DNA from: Beijerinckia mobilis
Lineage (GTDB): Bacteria > Pseudomonadota > Alphaproteobacteria > Rhizobiales > Beijerinckiaceae
NCBI RefSeq assembly: GCF_000745425.1
Contig: NZ_JQJH01000020.1
Location: 1-64,000 of the forward strand
DNA length: 64,000 nucleotides
Direction of reading: 5' to 3'
Shown: positions 56,427 to 64,000 of the stretch, one piece after another
Numbering within the stretch: position 1 is the stretch's first letter
Layout of the letters: each line of letters starts with the position of its first letter
The notes under the pieces: model-generated
Told to the model about the DNA's origin: nothing
What the model saw: the letters and a program-made list of their open reading frames with translations, nothing else
The model's database searches: none
Position numbers and translations under genes: made by a program

Positions 56427-57434
56427 TCAGATATCGAGGCAGATCTTGCCGAAATGGCGGTTGCTTTCCTGATGCCGGAAGGCCGCGACAATCTCCTCCA
56501 GGGGAAACTGGCTGTCGATGATCGGCTTCAACCCATTGGCATCGATGGCGCGGATCATGTCGATCTGCTGGCGGCGGCTGCCGACGAGCACGCTGATGAG
56601 CCGGAGCTGTCGTACCAAAGCGGTGACGATGTTGAATGAGCCGGCCACGCCCGACAAAATACCGATAACGGAAATGTGACCGCCGACACGTGCCGCAATC
56701 ATCGATTGATCGAGCGTGCCGGGACCTCCGACCTCGATGACATGATCGACGCCACGGCCATCGGTCAATTCCCGTGCTGTCTCGCCCCAATTCGGGTTTT
56801 CACGATAATTGATCAGATGATCGGCGCCCAAGGCCTTTACGCGCGCGAGTTTCTCGTCGCTAGAGGATGTGGCGATCACCGTCGCCCCGGCGATCTTGGC
56901 GAATTGCAGCGCGAAGAGGGAGACGCCGCCGGTGCCCTGGATCAGCACTGTATCGCCGGCCTTGAGCCCGCCATCGACAAAGAGGGCGCGCCATGCGGTC
57001 AGGCCGGCGGTGGTCAGGGTCGCCGCCTCGGCATGCGTATATCCGCGCGGCGCGCGGGTGAACCATGTCGCCGGCGCCGTGACCATTTCGCGTGCATAAC
57101 CATCGATGCCATCGCCGGGAACCGTGGCGAAACCGACGACCTCGGCGACACCATCGAGCCAGGTTGGAAAAAACGTGCTCACGACGTGATCGCCGACGGC
57201 GAATTCAGTGACATCGGCGCCGATCTCGATGATTTCTCCCGCCCCATCGGCCATGGGAATGCGCGGAACAGCGGGACCCCACATGCCGCTGACAACGGCA
57301 TAATCATGATAATTGAGAGAGCTTGCGCGAAGGCGCACGGTGATTTCACCAGGCTGCGGCTTGGCCGTTTTTCGCTCTCCGATAGTGACGCGATCAAAAC
57401 CGCCGCCGGGTTCGACGATGATGGCCTTGGACAT
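56427..57434 (-). CDS. Zinc-free MDR-family NAD(P)H:quinone oxidoreductase
   Basis: A 335-residue medium-chain dehydrogenase/reductase. It has the GroES-like N-terminal domain (NYHDYAVVSGMWGP, PMADGAGEIIEIG) and a Rossmann NADP motif (GTGGVSLFALQFAKIAGA), and the usual catalytic zinc Cys ligands are missing, as in quinone oxidoreductases. It lies 141 bases upstream of the cassette and 91 bases downstream of cycH in the same direction, so it may be co-transcribed. The substrate is unknown. Confidence 0.88.
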   Translation of the reverse strand: MSKAIIVEPGGGFDRVTIGERKTAKPQPGEITVRLRASSLNYHDYAVVSGMWGPAVPRIPMADGAGEIIEIGADVTEFAVGDHVVSTFFPTWLDGVAEVVGFATVPGDGIDGYAREMVTAPATWFTRAPRGYTHAEAATLTTAGLTAWRALFVDGGLKAGDTVLIQGTGGVSLFALQFAKIAGATVIATSSSDEKLARVKALGADHLINYRENPNWGETARELTDGRGVDHVIEVGGPGTLDQSMIAARVGGHISVIGILSGVAGSFNIVTALVRQLRLISVLVGSRRQQIDMIRAIDANGLKPIIDSQFPLEEIVAAFRHQESNRHFGKICLDI

Positions 57435-57525
57435 GAATGCCTCCCTGTATGCAAACGTCGAATCATGTTGGGACTGGCCAGCCCAAACTTTGGGGCCGGA
57501 TCGGATGCCAGGGCGGTCTCAAGCC

Positions 57526-58692
57526 TCAGCCTTTGAGCCCGAGTTCGTCGGCGAGCGCGTCGATGCGGGCGAGAGCTTCCGCGTTCCCCATCATGGCGCG
57601 GCGGGCATCGGCAAGCGCTCCCTTGGCCTTGGCTTCTTCCTGCAGGACATTATAGGCACGGATCAGCCGTAGCCAGCCCTCGAGATCCTGCCCGTTCTCG
57701 GCGAGCCGCGCCGCCAGCCTGTCGACCATCGTGTGAATGACGGCATTGCGCTGGGCTTCCGGCATGGCGGCTATGGCGGCGGCGCCCTGTGGCATAGCCG
57801 GGGTGGCCGGCACAGGCGCGGGGGGCGGTGCGCTTGCCCCGGTGGCGTTCTCCGTATCACCGAGCGCCGCGAGGCGTTGCCGCAGCAACGGCACGAAAGC
57901 AGCGTCGGCAGGCGAGTCCGCAAGAAGTTTCGTCCAGAGCCGCCGCGCATTCTCCTTGTCGCCGGCCTGTTCCGCCGCAATGCCGAGATAGAATTGTGAT
58001 CTTGGTTGATCGGGCGCCGCGCGGAAGGAGTCCTGAGCCTCGGGCGTGACGATGCCCTTCGCCATCATGACCAGGGCTTCCCCATAGGCGGCGCGGATCG
58101 CCGGGTTCTCACCCGTGAGCCGCAGAACCTGAGCGTAGGCATTGGCGGCCTCATCGAAACGGCCAAAACGCATATAGACGGGAGCGAGAACCTGCCAGCC
58201 ACGGCTGTCCTCAGGATTTTGCTTCAGATGTGACTCGATCTTGGCGACGAGCGCCGACATATCCGATTGTTGCGGCTTGTCGAGACGGGCCTGCAAAGGC
58301 GCATCCGGCTCGCCCGGACGGCCAATCATAAGATATAGCCCGAGCGCGACTGCCGGAATCACGGCCAGCGCGATAAGAGACACGATTCGGACACGCCAGG
58401 GGGATGGGCTGGAAGCGGGAGTGTCTGAAGCCCCGGCTTGTGGCTCGGCTCCGGTTTCAAGGCTTCTGTCGGTATCGGCGATGAAGCGGCGGGCGGTCTC
58501 AGCCTTGAGGGATTGTGCTTCCTTCTCGGTCAGCAGGCCGCGCGTGACATCCTGCGCGATCTCATTCACCTGCGCGCGATAGAAATCGGCCTCGCTCTCG
58601 CGCCATGATCGTGTATTTGACCGCCGCGCGAGTGGCAAAAGCACGCTCATCACGGCAAGACCCGTCAGGACCGCGAAAACAACCCAGAGCAT
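57526..58692 (-). CDS. cycH: Cytochrome c biogenesis protein CcmI/CycH with TPR domain
   Basis: A 388-residue apocytochrome c chaperone. Two N-terminal helices (about 2-20 and 100-120) flank a cytoplasmic loop with the family sequence EADFYRAQVNEIAQDVTRGLLTEKEA, and TPR repeats occupy about 150-260 (GWQVLAPVYMRFGRFDEAANAYAQVL). The C-terminal part is Pro/Ala-rich. In most rhizobia cycH is immediately followed by cycJKL; here a reductase and a four-gene cassette intervene. It follows feuQ by 76 bases. Confidence 0.93.
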   Translation of the reverse strand: MLWVVFAVLTGLAVMSVLLPLARRSNTRSWRESEADFYRAQVNEIAQDVTRGLLTEKEAQSLKAETARRFIADTDRSLETGAEPQAGASDTPASSPSPWRVRIVSLIALAVIPAVALGLYLMIGRPGEPDAPLQARLDKPQQSDMSALVAKIESHLKQNPEDSRGWQVLAPVYMRFGRFDEAANAYAQVLRLTGENPAIRAAYGEALVMMAKGIVTPEAQDSFRAAPDQPRSQFYLGIAAEQAGDKENARRLWTKLLADSPADAAFVPLLRQRLAALGDTENATGASAPPPAPVPATPAMPQGAAAIAAMPEAQRNAVIHTMVDRLAARLAENGQDLEGWLRLIRAYNVLQEEAKAKGALADARRAMMGNAEALARIDALADELGLKG

Positions 58693-58768
58693 TCAAACGC
58701 ATCCTATCGAACCAGAGCATCAAACCGGAGAGTGGACACCACGAGGAATATTGTCCTGTGGGGAGCAA

Positions 58769-60160
58769 TCAAGCCGCCGGAAGGCGCAGGATCGCACGCA
58801 AACCCCTTGCAGGACTGGTATCGAGCGTCAAGCCGCCTCCGTAAAGCGCGGCGAGATCAGTCACAATGGAAAGGCCGAGGCCGGAACCCGGTTTGGTTTC
58901 ATCGAGCCTTCGGCCTCGCTTGATCGCTTCGGCGCGCATTTCCTCAGCGAGGCCCGGCCCATCGTCGTCAATGATGATGAGCAGGAATTTTCGTCCTTCA
59001 CTTCCCGCTTCCTCAGTGGCGGTCAGGCTGACGGTTGAACGCGCCCATTTCTGGGCATTATCGACGAGATTACCGATGATCTCCTCGAGATCCTGTTTCT
59101 CGCCCTTGAATTTGAGGGAAGTGGGCACTTTGGTCTCGAATGTCACCGCGCGGTCACGGTAAATCTTGCTGAAAGTCCTGTCGAGAGCGGCAACGATGGG
59201 CGCGACGGGGGTTATGCTGCCAAGCGTTCCAGCCCGGACCGCAGCCCGGGCACGATCGAGATAATAAGTGATCTGATCGCGCATCAGCAGTGCCTGCTCG
59301 CTGACCTTGGTGGCAAAGCCCGTATGCTCGCTGTGCGCTTCGTTGACGATGACGCTCAGTGGTGTTTTCAGGGCATGGGCCAGATTACCGACCTGCGTCC
59401 GTGCGCGCTCGACGACTTCGCGATTGGAAGCGATCATCAGATTCAGTTCCTCGGCCAGCGGCGCAAGGTCATGGGGGAACGAGCCCTCGATTTTCTCCTT
59501 CTCCCCCCGCCGGATCGCCACCACCCCTTCCCGCAATTGCCGCAGAGGCCGCAATCCATAATTGAGCTGCAGCCACGTCGATCCGATGAGGGCGAGGGCG
59601 AGAAGAAGAAAGGTGATGGCGAGCGAGAGCTTGAAGGAAAAGATGCGCTGATCGAGTTCCTCAGTCGTCGCGGCGATCTGGACGAGATAGATGCCACGAT
59701 CACCTGCATCGACGACACGCTCGATAATGCGGAGCCGGCGGTCGTCGGGGCCGATCGCATAACCGCGCCGGCCGCCACCTATGCCTGCCGGCACGCCGAG
59801 ATTGGCGAGTTGCGGCAATTTCGCCGCAAAAAGGGAGCGCGAGGCGCGAATCTCGTGATTTTCGTCGTCGATACGGGTGATCTGCCAATACCAGCCGGAA
59901 AGCGCGAGATCGAATTGCGGATCGCCGAGCTTGTCTGGATCATGTTGCCGTTCCTCCGTTTCGGAAGGGTTGAGAGGGGTGGCGAGATCAACGATGAGGG
60001 CGCGCATATAGACGCCAAGGCGTTCGTCGAAGCTCGCTTCCTCGGCTTTCTCGTAAAGGGCGGAGAGAACGACGCTGGCGATGAGAAGGATGGTGAAGCT
60101 CAGGACGACGGCGAGCAGGAACAGGCGGCCAGCGAGTGATCCCGGAGGATGCAGTTTCAC
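58769..60160 (-). CDS. feuQ: FeuQ-like sensor histidine kinase
   Basis: A 463-residue membrane kinase. Helix 1 is about 13-35, a periplasmic sensor about 36-175, helix 2 about 177-200, a HAMP-like linker about 201-250, His262 in GNLAHALKTPLSVI, and an HATPase with the N-box NLVDNAQKWA, DDGPGL and GSGLGLSIV. Paired with FeuP by a 4-base overlap (ATGA). In rhizobia FeuPQ regulates cyclic glucan export and osmotic adaptation, which would be expected here; this function is family knowledge, not visible in the sequence. Its position beside cycH matches related genomes. Confidence 0.8.
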   Translation of the reverse strand: MKLHPPGSLAGRLFLLAVVLSFTILLIASVVLSALYEKAEEASFDERLGVYMRALIVDLATPLNPSETEERQHDPDKLGDPQFDLALSGWYWQITRIDDENHEIRASRSLFAAKLPQLANLGVPAGIGGGRRGYAIGPDDRRLRIIERVVDAGDRGIYLVQIAATTEELDQRIFSFKLSLAITFLLLALALIGSTWLQLNYGLRPLRQLREGVVAIRRGEKEKIEGSFPHDLAPLAEELNLMIASNREVVERARTQVGNLAHALKTPLSVIVNEAHSEHTGFATKVSEQALLMRDQITYYLDRARAAVRAGTLGSITPVAPIVAALDRTFSKIYRDRAVTFETKVPTSLKFKGEKQDLEEIIGNLVDNAQKWARSTVSLTATEEAGSEGRKFLLIIIDDDGPGLAEEMRAEAIKRGRRLDETKPGSGLGLSIVTDLAALYGGGLTLDTSPARGLRAILRLPAA

Positions 60161-60903
60161 GGTTCGGACTTTGCCGGGCGCGCTGTCGATTGGGAATCCG
60201 CCTTCGGGTCCGATTTGGGATCATTTCTCGGCGGCTGTGTTTCCCCGGCGGCCGGAACGCGATAGCCGAGGCCGCGCAATGTTTCGATAATATCGGTGCC
60301 GAGCTTCTTGCGCAGGCGTCCGATGAAAACCTCGATCGTATTGGAATCGCGATCGAAGTCCTGATCGTAAAGATGTTCGATAATTTCCGAGCGGGAAATG
60401 ACCCGGCCCGCGTGCAGCATCATATAGGCGAGCAGGCGGTATTCGTGCGATGTCAGTTTGACCGCAATATCATTGACCGTCACGGCGCTTGATCGTGTAT
60501 CGAGCTTGACCGGACCGCAGATCAATTCATCTGTGGCCCGTCCGGCGGAACGCCGGAGCAGGGCGCGCAGGCGGGCGAGAATTTCCTCCATATGGAAGGG
60601 TTTCGCGACATAATCATCGGCACCGGCGTCGATGCCCTCGACCTTGTCGCTCCAGCGATCGCGCGCCGTCAGGATCAGCACGGGCATGGCGCGATCGGCT
60701 TTGCGCCACTCCTTCAGGACCGAAAGCCCGTCCTTCTTCGGCAGGCCGAGATCAAGCACCACGGCGTCATAGGGCTCGGTATCGCCGAGAAACCAGCCTT
60801 CTTCGCCATCGGCGGCATGATCGACCGCATAGCCCGCCTGAGAGAGGGCATTGGTCAATTGCCGATTCAGATCCTTGTCGTCTTCAACAACCAGAATGCG
60901 CAA
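60157..60903 (-). CDS. feuP: FeuP-like OmpR-family response regulator
   Basis: A 248-residue regulator. The receiver domain has the acidic pocket (EDD at 7-9), Asp51 in LDLGLP and TARDRWSDKVEGIDAGADDYVAKPF with the conserved Lys. The winged-helix domain carries YDQDFDRDSNTIEVFIGRLRKKLG, a signature of the FeuP group. The C-terminal 30 residues are an unusual Pro/Lys/Ser-rich extension. It overlaps feuQ. A long copy of the dispersed palindrome lies 41 bases upstream. Confidence 0.85.
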   Translation of the reverse strand: MRILVVEDDKDLNRQLTNALSQAGYAVDHAADGEEGWFLGDTEPYDAVVLDLGLPKKDGLSVLKEWRKADRAMPVLILTARDRWSDKVEGIDAGADDYVAKPFHMEEILARLRALLRRSAGRATDELICGPVKLDTRSSAVTVNDIAVKLTSHEYRLLAYMMLHAGRVISRSEIIEHLYDQDFDRDSNTIEVFIGRLRKKLGTDIIETLRGLGYRVPAAGETQPPRNDPKSDPKADSQSTARPAKSEP

Positions 60904-60943
60904 GGGCGTCGTCCTGTCTTCACTGCTATTCGCCGGGTGTATG

Positions 60944-61039
60944 GCGTTTTGGAATCGTCCGGAAACGCTCCACTCAAAATCAGGGCATTTTCAAAGCAAT
61001 CGAGTCGCGAAACGATCCAAGGTTGGCGGAAAATGCTTC
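60944..61039 (+). repeat. Dispersed imperfect palindrome, long copy 3
   Basis: This copy has all modules of the element: GCGTTTTGG and GGAAACGCTC, GGGCATTTTCAAA, GAGTCGCGAAACGATCC and GGAAAATGCTTC. It aligns with the reverse of 7313-7405 and lies in the gap upstream of feuP. Confidence 0.65.
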
Positions 61040-61129
61040 ATTGGGTCAAGCGGCGCAGGGAGGCGTTTCGACAGCCGGGATATTGGCTTTCATCTGCAGT
61101 CATGGGGAAGGGAAGCCTTTCGCCGCGCT

Positions 61130-61492
61130 TTAGCGCGCGTCGGCGATTTCCGCGCCATCCGTCGCATCGAAATAGACATGAATGACCCGGCCGTCCTGCC
61201 GCAGGAGATTGATTTCGTAAACAAGCTGTTCATTCCAACGGCAGAGCCGGGCGCCGATTGCTTCCGCTCCCCGCTGCCGGCTTTCCCGCTGAATGATCTG
61301 GAAAGGTTGCACCAGCTTATGCGCCGTCGCCTGTTCTCGCGTGGAGGTTGCTGAAAGGCAAATCCGCTCGATCCGTTCGGCTGAGCCGGAACGGGGCGCG
61401 GATGCCAAATCTTCAGCCACAGTCGCGGAGGAGACCATCGCCTGCATCAGGAGGGTCAGGCTGCAGCATGAGAACAACGGAAGGCTCTTCAT
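61130..61492 (-). CDS. Small exported PepSY-like protein
   Basis: A 120-residue protein. A signal-like hydrophobic stretch (about 3-22) precedes a polar region, and the C-terminus reads YEINLLRQDGRVIHVYFDATDGAEI, which fits the PepSY pattern (an aromatic-DA-TG end). PepSY proteins inhibit or modulate peptidases or act near two-component genes; the feuPQ neighbourhood makes the second role possible. The start at 61492 has no clear ribosome site; a TTG at 61543 is an alternative. Confidence 0.6.
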   Translation of the reverse strand: MKSLPLFSCCSLTLLMQAMVSSATVAEDLASAPRSGSAERIERICLSATSTREQATAHKLVQPFQIIQRESRQRGAEAIGARLCRWNEQLVYEINLLRQDGRVIHVYFDATDGAEIADAR

Positions 61493-62020
61493 GTCAAAAT
61501 CATGCGCATCAACAAGTGAACGGGCCCTGAACTTCAAATTCAATTGTTTCCCGTCTGCGCGTATACGTCAAGCAAGCAAGGCTGGATAGTCTATGGACAT
61601 ATATCCGCTGTTGACAACAGACGCTAAGCTTTTTCTGTCGATAAGGTTCGGATCGTCATTGCTCAGGCCCAGTGCGGGTAGTCAAGCGGTGGTTGGGAGT
61701 GCTTGTCCTTGTAGAGTGAGGCGGATGGTGTCGATGGCTTCCAACTCGGCGAGCAACGCATTCTGTGCGGTCAATGCTTGAATCTGCACAGCCTGCGCCT
61801 CGATCCGCGTCATCAGCGCTTCTTTGTCGGGGGGCAGGTCGTGCTAAATGCGGCCAGCGGCAAGTGATTGTTTTGGGGAACCTTTGCCCCCTGCTCAAAT
61901 TGACTTGGCATTGCGGGCCACTTTTTCGTGGATTTAAGAGAAAGCAGCGCTGCCGGTTCGGCGGCACCGTCCTTCTGCGGCAGAGCGGCGAATAGACGCA
62001 AATTGAAGCTCAGGGGGGAT
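61493..62020. other. Intergenic stretch with a transposase remnant
   Basis: It contains the IS66-like fragment at 61682-61843. No complete gene is seen, and no terminal inverted repeats could be paired by eye. The right end carries the ribosome site of the Cache protein (GGGGGG). Confidence 0.5.
61682..61843 (-). pseudogene. Fragment resembling the N-terminus of an IS66-family transposase
   Basis: The minus strand encodes about 53 residues between stop codons, with a heptad-like run IEAQAVQIQALTAQNALLAE similar to the leucine-zipper N-terminus of IS66 TnpC. It ends abruptly in an unrelated short tail, and no downstream DDE domain exists. A TAG directly precedes it. Remnant status is likely; the IS family assignment is tentative. 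Confidence 0.4.
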
Positions 62021-62545
62021 ATGATGTTTCGTAACCGATTTTATTTCCCTGCGCTCGCGGCTGGGCTGCTGATTGTTGCCGCGGCTATGTTTTCCACTAC
62101 CGGCTACGCCAAAAGCAATCCAAAAATCATGAAGGCGATGGCCGATCTGAAAGCGGCGACCGAAAAACTCGGACCGCCCAAACTTGAAGGGTTCGACCCC
62201 GTCAGCGGCAAGAAGGCGGCTGCATTATACTTCGGCAAGACGAAGATGAATAATGATTTCGCCATCGTCGATGCGGTCGTGAAGGTGAATGGCGGCACGG
62301 CCACGCTTTTTGCCAAAACCGGCGAAGAATATGTGCGTGTTTCGACCAACGTGCCAGAAGGCTCGGGTCGTGCGACGGGCACTATACTGGATCCAAAGGG
62401 CAAGGTCATCGTCGACATCAACGCCGGAAAGCCGTTCTACGGCGATGTCGACATACTTGGAACACCATATACGACCGGCTACGAGCCCATCAAAGACGGT
62501 TCCGGGAAAGTCATTGGCATTTGGTATGTTGGCTACAAGAAATAG
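62021..62545 (+). CDS. Exported single-Cache-domain protein
   Basis: A 174-residue secreted protein. A signal peptide (about 1-30) precedes a stand-alone single-Cache (Cache3/2-type) fold. Its NDFAIVDAVVKVNGGTATLFAKTG, RVSTNVPEGSGRATGTILD and DILGTPYTTGYEPIKDGSGKVIGIWYVG blocks are the usual sensor motifs of chemoreceptors and kinases. There is no transmembrane or output domain after it, so it probably binds small ligands in the periplasm and acts with a partner. AGGGGGGAT precedes the ATG. It stands alone, with its own terminator. Confidence 0.8.
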   Translation: MMFRNRFYFPALAAGLLIVAAAMFSTTGYAKSNPKIMKAMADLKAATEKLGPPKLEGFDPVSGKKAAALYFGKTKMNNDFAIVDAVVKVNGGTATLFAKTGEEYVRVSTNVPEGSGRATGTILDPKGKVIVDINAGKPFYGDVDILGTPYTTGYEPIKDGSGKVIGIWYVGYKK

Positions 62546-62571
62546 TTTGATTTCGGTGGGGATCGCTTGTC

Positions 62572-62600
62572 GACGCCCCCTGAACGGGGCGTCACCTCTT
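62572..62600 (+). terminator. Terminator of the Cache-protein gene
   Basis: GACGCCCC (62572-62579) pairs with GGGGCGTC (62586-62593) around a 6-base loop and is followed by ACCTCTTTT. Confidence 0.7.
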
Positions 62601-62950
62601 TTCACAGAGGTAATTCGAAGCCTTTCAGGACTTTTCTACCAGTTTTCCATGGCTGCACAGGCTTTTGAAAGAAAAACTCATAGTTTAGCGCCGCTGGCTT
62701 GCAATCATCAAAGACAAGTCCGAAGAAAATATGCTCACGAGTATTTAGACTTGAAGCTAGCCTATTGTCTATGCGCAGCTTCATGTAGAAAATTGGGGTG
62801 TTTTTGAAATGCATATTGCGCCGTGGGGCTTTTGAAAGCGCGATAAATCTGGAGCGACGCCAGGAGTAATGGGCATTCCTCCGCTCACATCTGCCGAGTC
62901 TGTGAGGCTTATCCGCGAGACGAGCCGGTGCCCAGGATTGGCTTCTCACG

Positions 62951-62980
62951 AAAAAACCGCCGGCGATGCGGCGGTTTTTC
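62951..62980 (-). terminator. Terminator of tsf
   Basis: The plus-strand AAAAACCGCCG (62952-62962) pairs with CGGCGGTTTTT (62969-62979), 11 bp, 6-base loop; the complement of the leading A-run is a T-run on the minus strand. Confidence 0.85.
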
Positions 62981-63043
62981 GATTGCATGGGTTAGTTTTC
63001 AACGAACGGGCATCCGCGAAGCGGAGCTCCGTCCCCGCCTGGC

Positions 63044-63976
63044 TCAGGCCTGGCCGCTGGCGGCGGCCGCGACTTCCGCGGCGAAATCGCTTTCCTGCTT
63101 TTCAATGCCTTCGCCAAGCGCGAAGCGATGGAAGGCGACGAGCGTGACCGGCGCGCCGGCCGTCTTTTCCGTCTCCTTCAGGATCTGGCCGATCGTCTTG
63201 CCCGCATGTTCGGGATAATTCGAAACCTGATCAAGGAGGCAGGTCTCCTTGTAGAAGGTCTTCAGGCCGGATTCGACGATCTTTTCAAGCACATTGGCGG
63301 GTTTACCGGCGTTCTTTTCGGCGAGCACGGCTTTTTCGCGCTCGACGACGGCCGGATCGAGACCCGCCGAATCAATGGCGAGCGGAGCTGCCGCCGCGAT
63401 ATGGAGGGCGATTTCGCGGGCCAGAGGCTGCACCGCCTCGGCATTGCCCTCCGTCGCGATACCGACGAGAACACCGATCTTGCCGAGCCCTTCCGAAACA
63501 GAATTATGCATATAGGAGCCGATCGCGCCGGTCGGCACATGGATCAGGGCAACCCGGCGCAGGGTCAGGTTCTCTCCAATCTTGGCGATACCTTCGGAAA
63601 TCGCGTCGCCGAGCAGACCGCCAGCCGGATAATGGGCTGCTTTCAGCGCCTCGATATCGGTCAGGCCCTGCTGGATCGCCACGCGAGCGATATTGCGGAC
63701 GAGGAACTGGAAATCATCATTGCGGGCGACGAAATCGGTCTCCGAATTGACTTCGACGAGAACACCGGTCGTGCCTTCGATATCCATGCCGATGAGACCC
63801 TCGGCGGCGATGCGCCCGGCCTTCTTCGCGGCTTTGGAAAGACCTTTCTTGCGCAGCCAGTCGACCGCCGCCTCGATATCACCGCCCGTCTCGTTCAGGG
63901 CGGCCTTGCAATCCATCATGCCGGTGCCGGTCTTCTCGCGAAGCTCCTTCACCATCGCGGCCGTGACGTTCGCCAT
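63044..63976 (-). CDS. tsf: Elongation factor Ts
   Basis: A 310-residue guanine-nucleotide exchange factor for EF-Tu. The N-terminal domain reads [24 protein letters not shown], the TDFVARN segment that contacts EF-Tu is near residue 80, and duplicated core domains follow. Length matches alphaproteobacterial tsf. A ribosome site lies before the ATG at 63976. Usually preceded by rpsB, which would lie beyond the right window edge. Confidence 0.97.
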   Translation of the reverse strand: MANVTAAMVKELREKTGTGMMDCKAALNETGGDIEAAVDWLRKKGLSKAAKKAGRIAAEGLIGMDIEGTTGVLVEVNSETDFVARNDDFQFLVRNIARVAIQQGLTDIEALKAAHYPAGGLLGDAISEGIAKIGENLTLRRVALIHVPTGAIGSYMHNSVSEGLGKIGVLVGIATEGNAEAVQPLAREIALHIAAAAPLAIDSAGLDPAVVEREKAVLAEKNAGKPANVLEKIVESGLKTFYKETCLLDQVSNYPEHAGKTIGQILKETEKTAGAPVTLVAFHRFALGEGIEKQESDFAAEVAAAASGQA

Positions 63977-64000
63977 CGTCTAATCCTTCGCGCTTTTGGC

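Larger units (their letters stand above)
62546..63043. other. Intergenic region before tsf
   Basis: It holds the terminators at 62572 and 62951. The middle part (about 62630-62830) is unusually AT-rich for this chromosome. One minus-strand frame (62602-62988) has an uneven composition and no recognised domain, so it is not called. Confidence 0.5.

Noticed and set aside
62602-62988. Minus-strand 128-residue frame before tsf
   Set aside because: It crosses the tsf terminator hairpin and has no recognised domain; its AT-rich end is reported as an island instead.

Overview
This is a chromosomal segment of an alphaproteobacterium, most probably Hyphomicrobiales (Rhizobiales) and perhaps Beijerinckiaceae. 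The evidence is indirect: rhizobial-type gene order (feuP-feuQ-cycH, cycJ-cycK-cycL, degP-regulator-kinase-glnE), an alphaproteobacterial ParC with Gln in the quinolone region, rhizobial small-protein families, and high-GC coding DNA with short intergenic gaps. The species cannot be named from this window. The segment opens inside tuf (EF-Tu) and closes with tsf (EF-Ts).

Layout. 1-6.3 kb: tuf, parC, a mannitol dehydrogenase-family gene overlapping an AlkB-like dioxygenase. 6.3-10.9 kb: a sulfide-oxidation cluster made of a TauE/SafE exporter, an ArsR repressor, a persulfide dioxygenase and a 1-Cys peroxiredoxin, divergent from a type II sulfide:quinone reductase. 11-17.6 kb: pirin with a divergent LysR, YceI, WrbA, an S10 peptidase and a patatin lipoprotein. 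17.8-22.9 kb: a three-gene HlyD / double-ATPase-permease / permease exporter. 23.5-31.2 kb: rsmE, ubiA, purU, a YqeB-like protein, trmFO and several small membrane or exported proteins. 31.2-32.2 kb: a non-coding stretch with five hairpins whose minus-strand loops are C/U-rich. 32.2-46 kb: uvrA, dctA, glnE, a flavin monooxygenase, a two-component system and degP. 46.9-60.9 kb: CorC-like protein, cycL-cycK-cycJ, a four-gene membrane cassette, a quinone oxidoreductase, cycH, feuQ, feuP. 61-64 kb: a PepSY-like protein, a transposase remnant, a Cache protein and tsf.

How genes work together. SQR would oxidise sulfide to persulfide or polysulfide at the membrane, the dioxygenase would oxidise glutathione persulfide to sulfite, TauE/SafE would export sulfite or sulfonate, and the ArsR protein probably senses persulfide. 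CycHJKL deliver heme and handle apocytochrome c. FeuPQ and the second two-component system sense the envelope or environment, with DegP as periplasmic protease/chaperone.

The two most interesting items are (1) the array of five C/U-loop hairpins at 31518-31736, which resembles the anti-Shine-Dalgarno-loop sRNAs of alphaproteobacteria, and (2) a four-gene operon at 51711-56285 encoding a ZorA-like/MotA-like channel with a long cytoplasmic tail, a ZorB/OmpA-like peptidoglycan binder with Glu in place of the usual Asp in its membrane helix, a vWA-like anchored protein and a four-helix coiled-coil membrane protein. This cassette sits between cycJ and cycH, genes that are contiguous in many rhizobia. 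A family of about 95-bp imperfect palindromes (three longer copies and three half copies) is scattered through the intergenic gaps.
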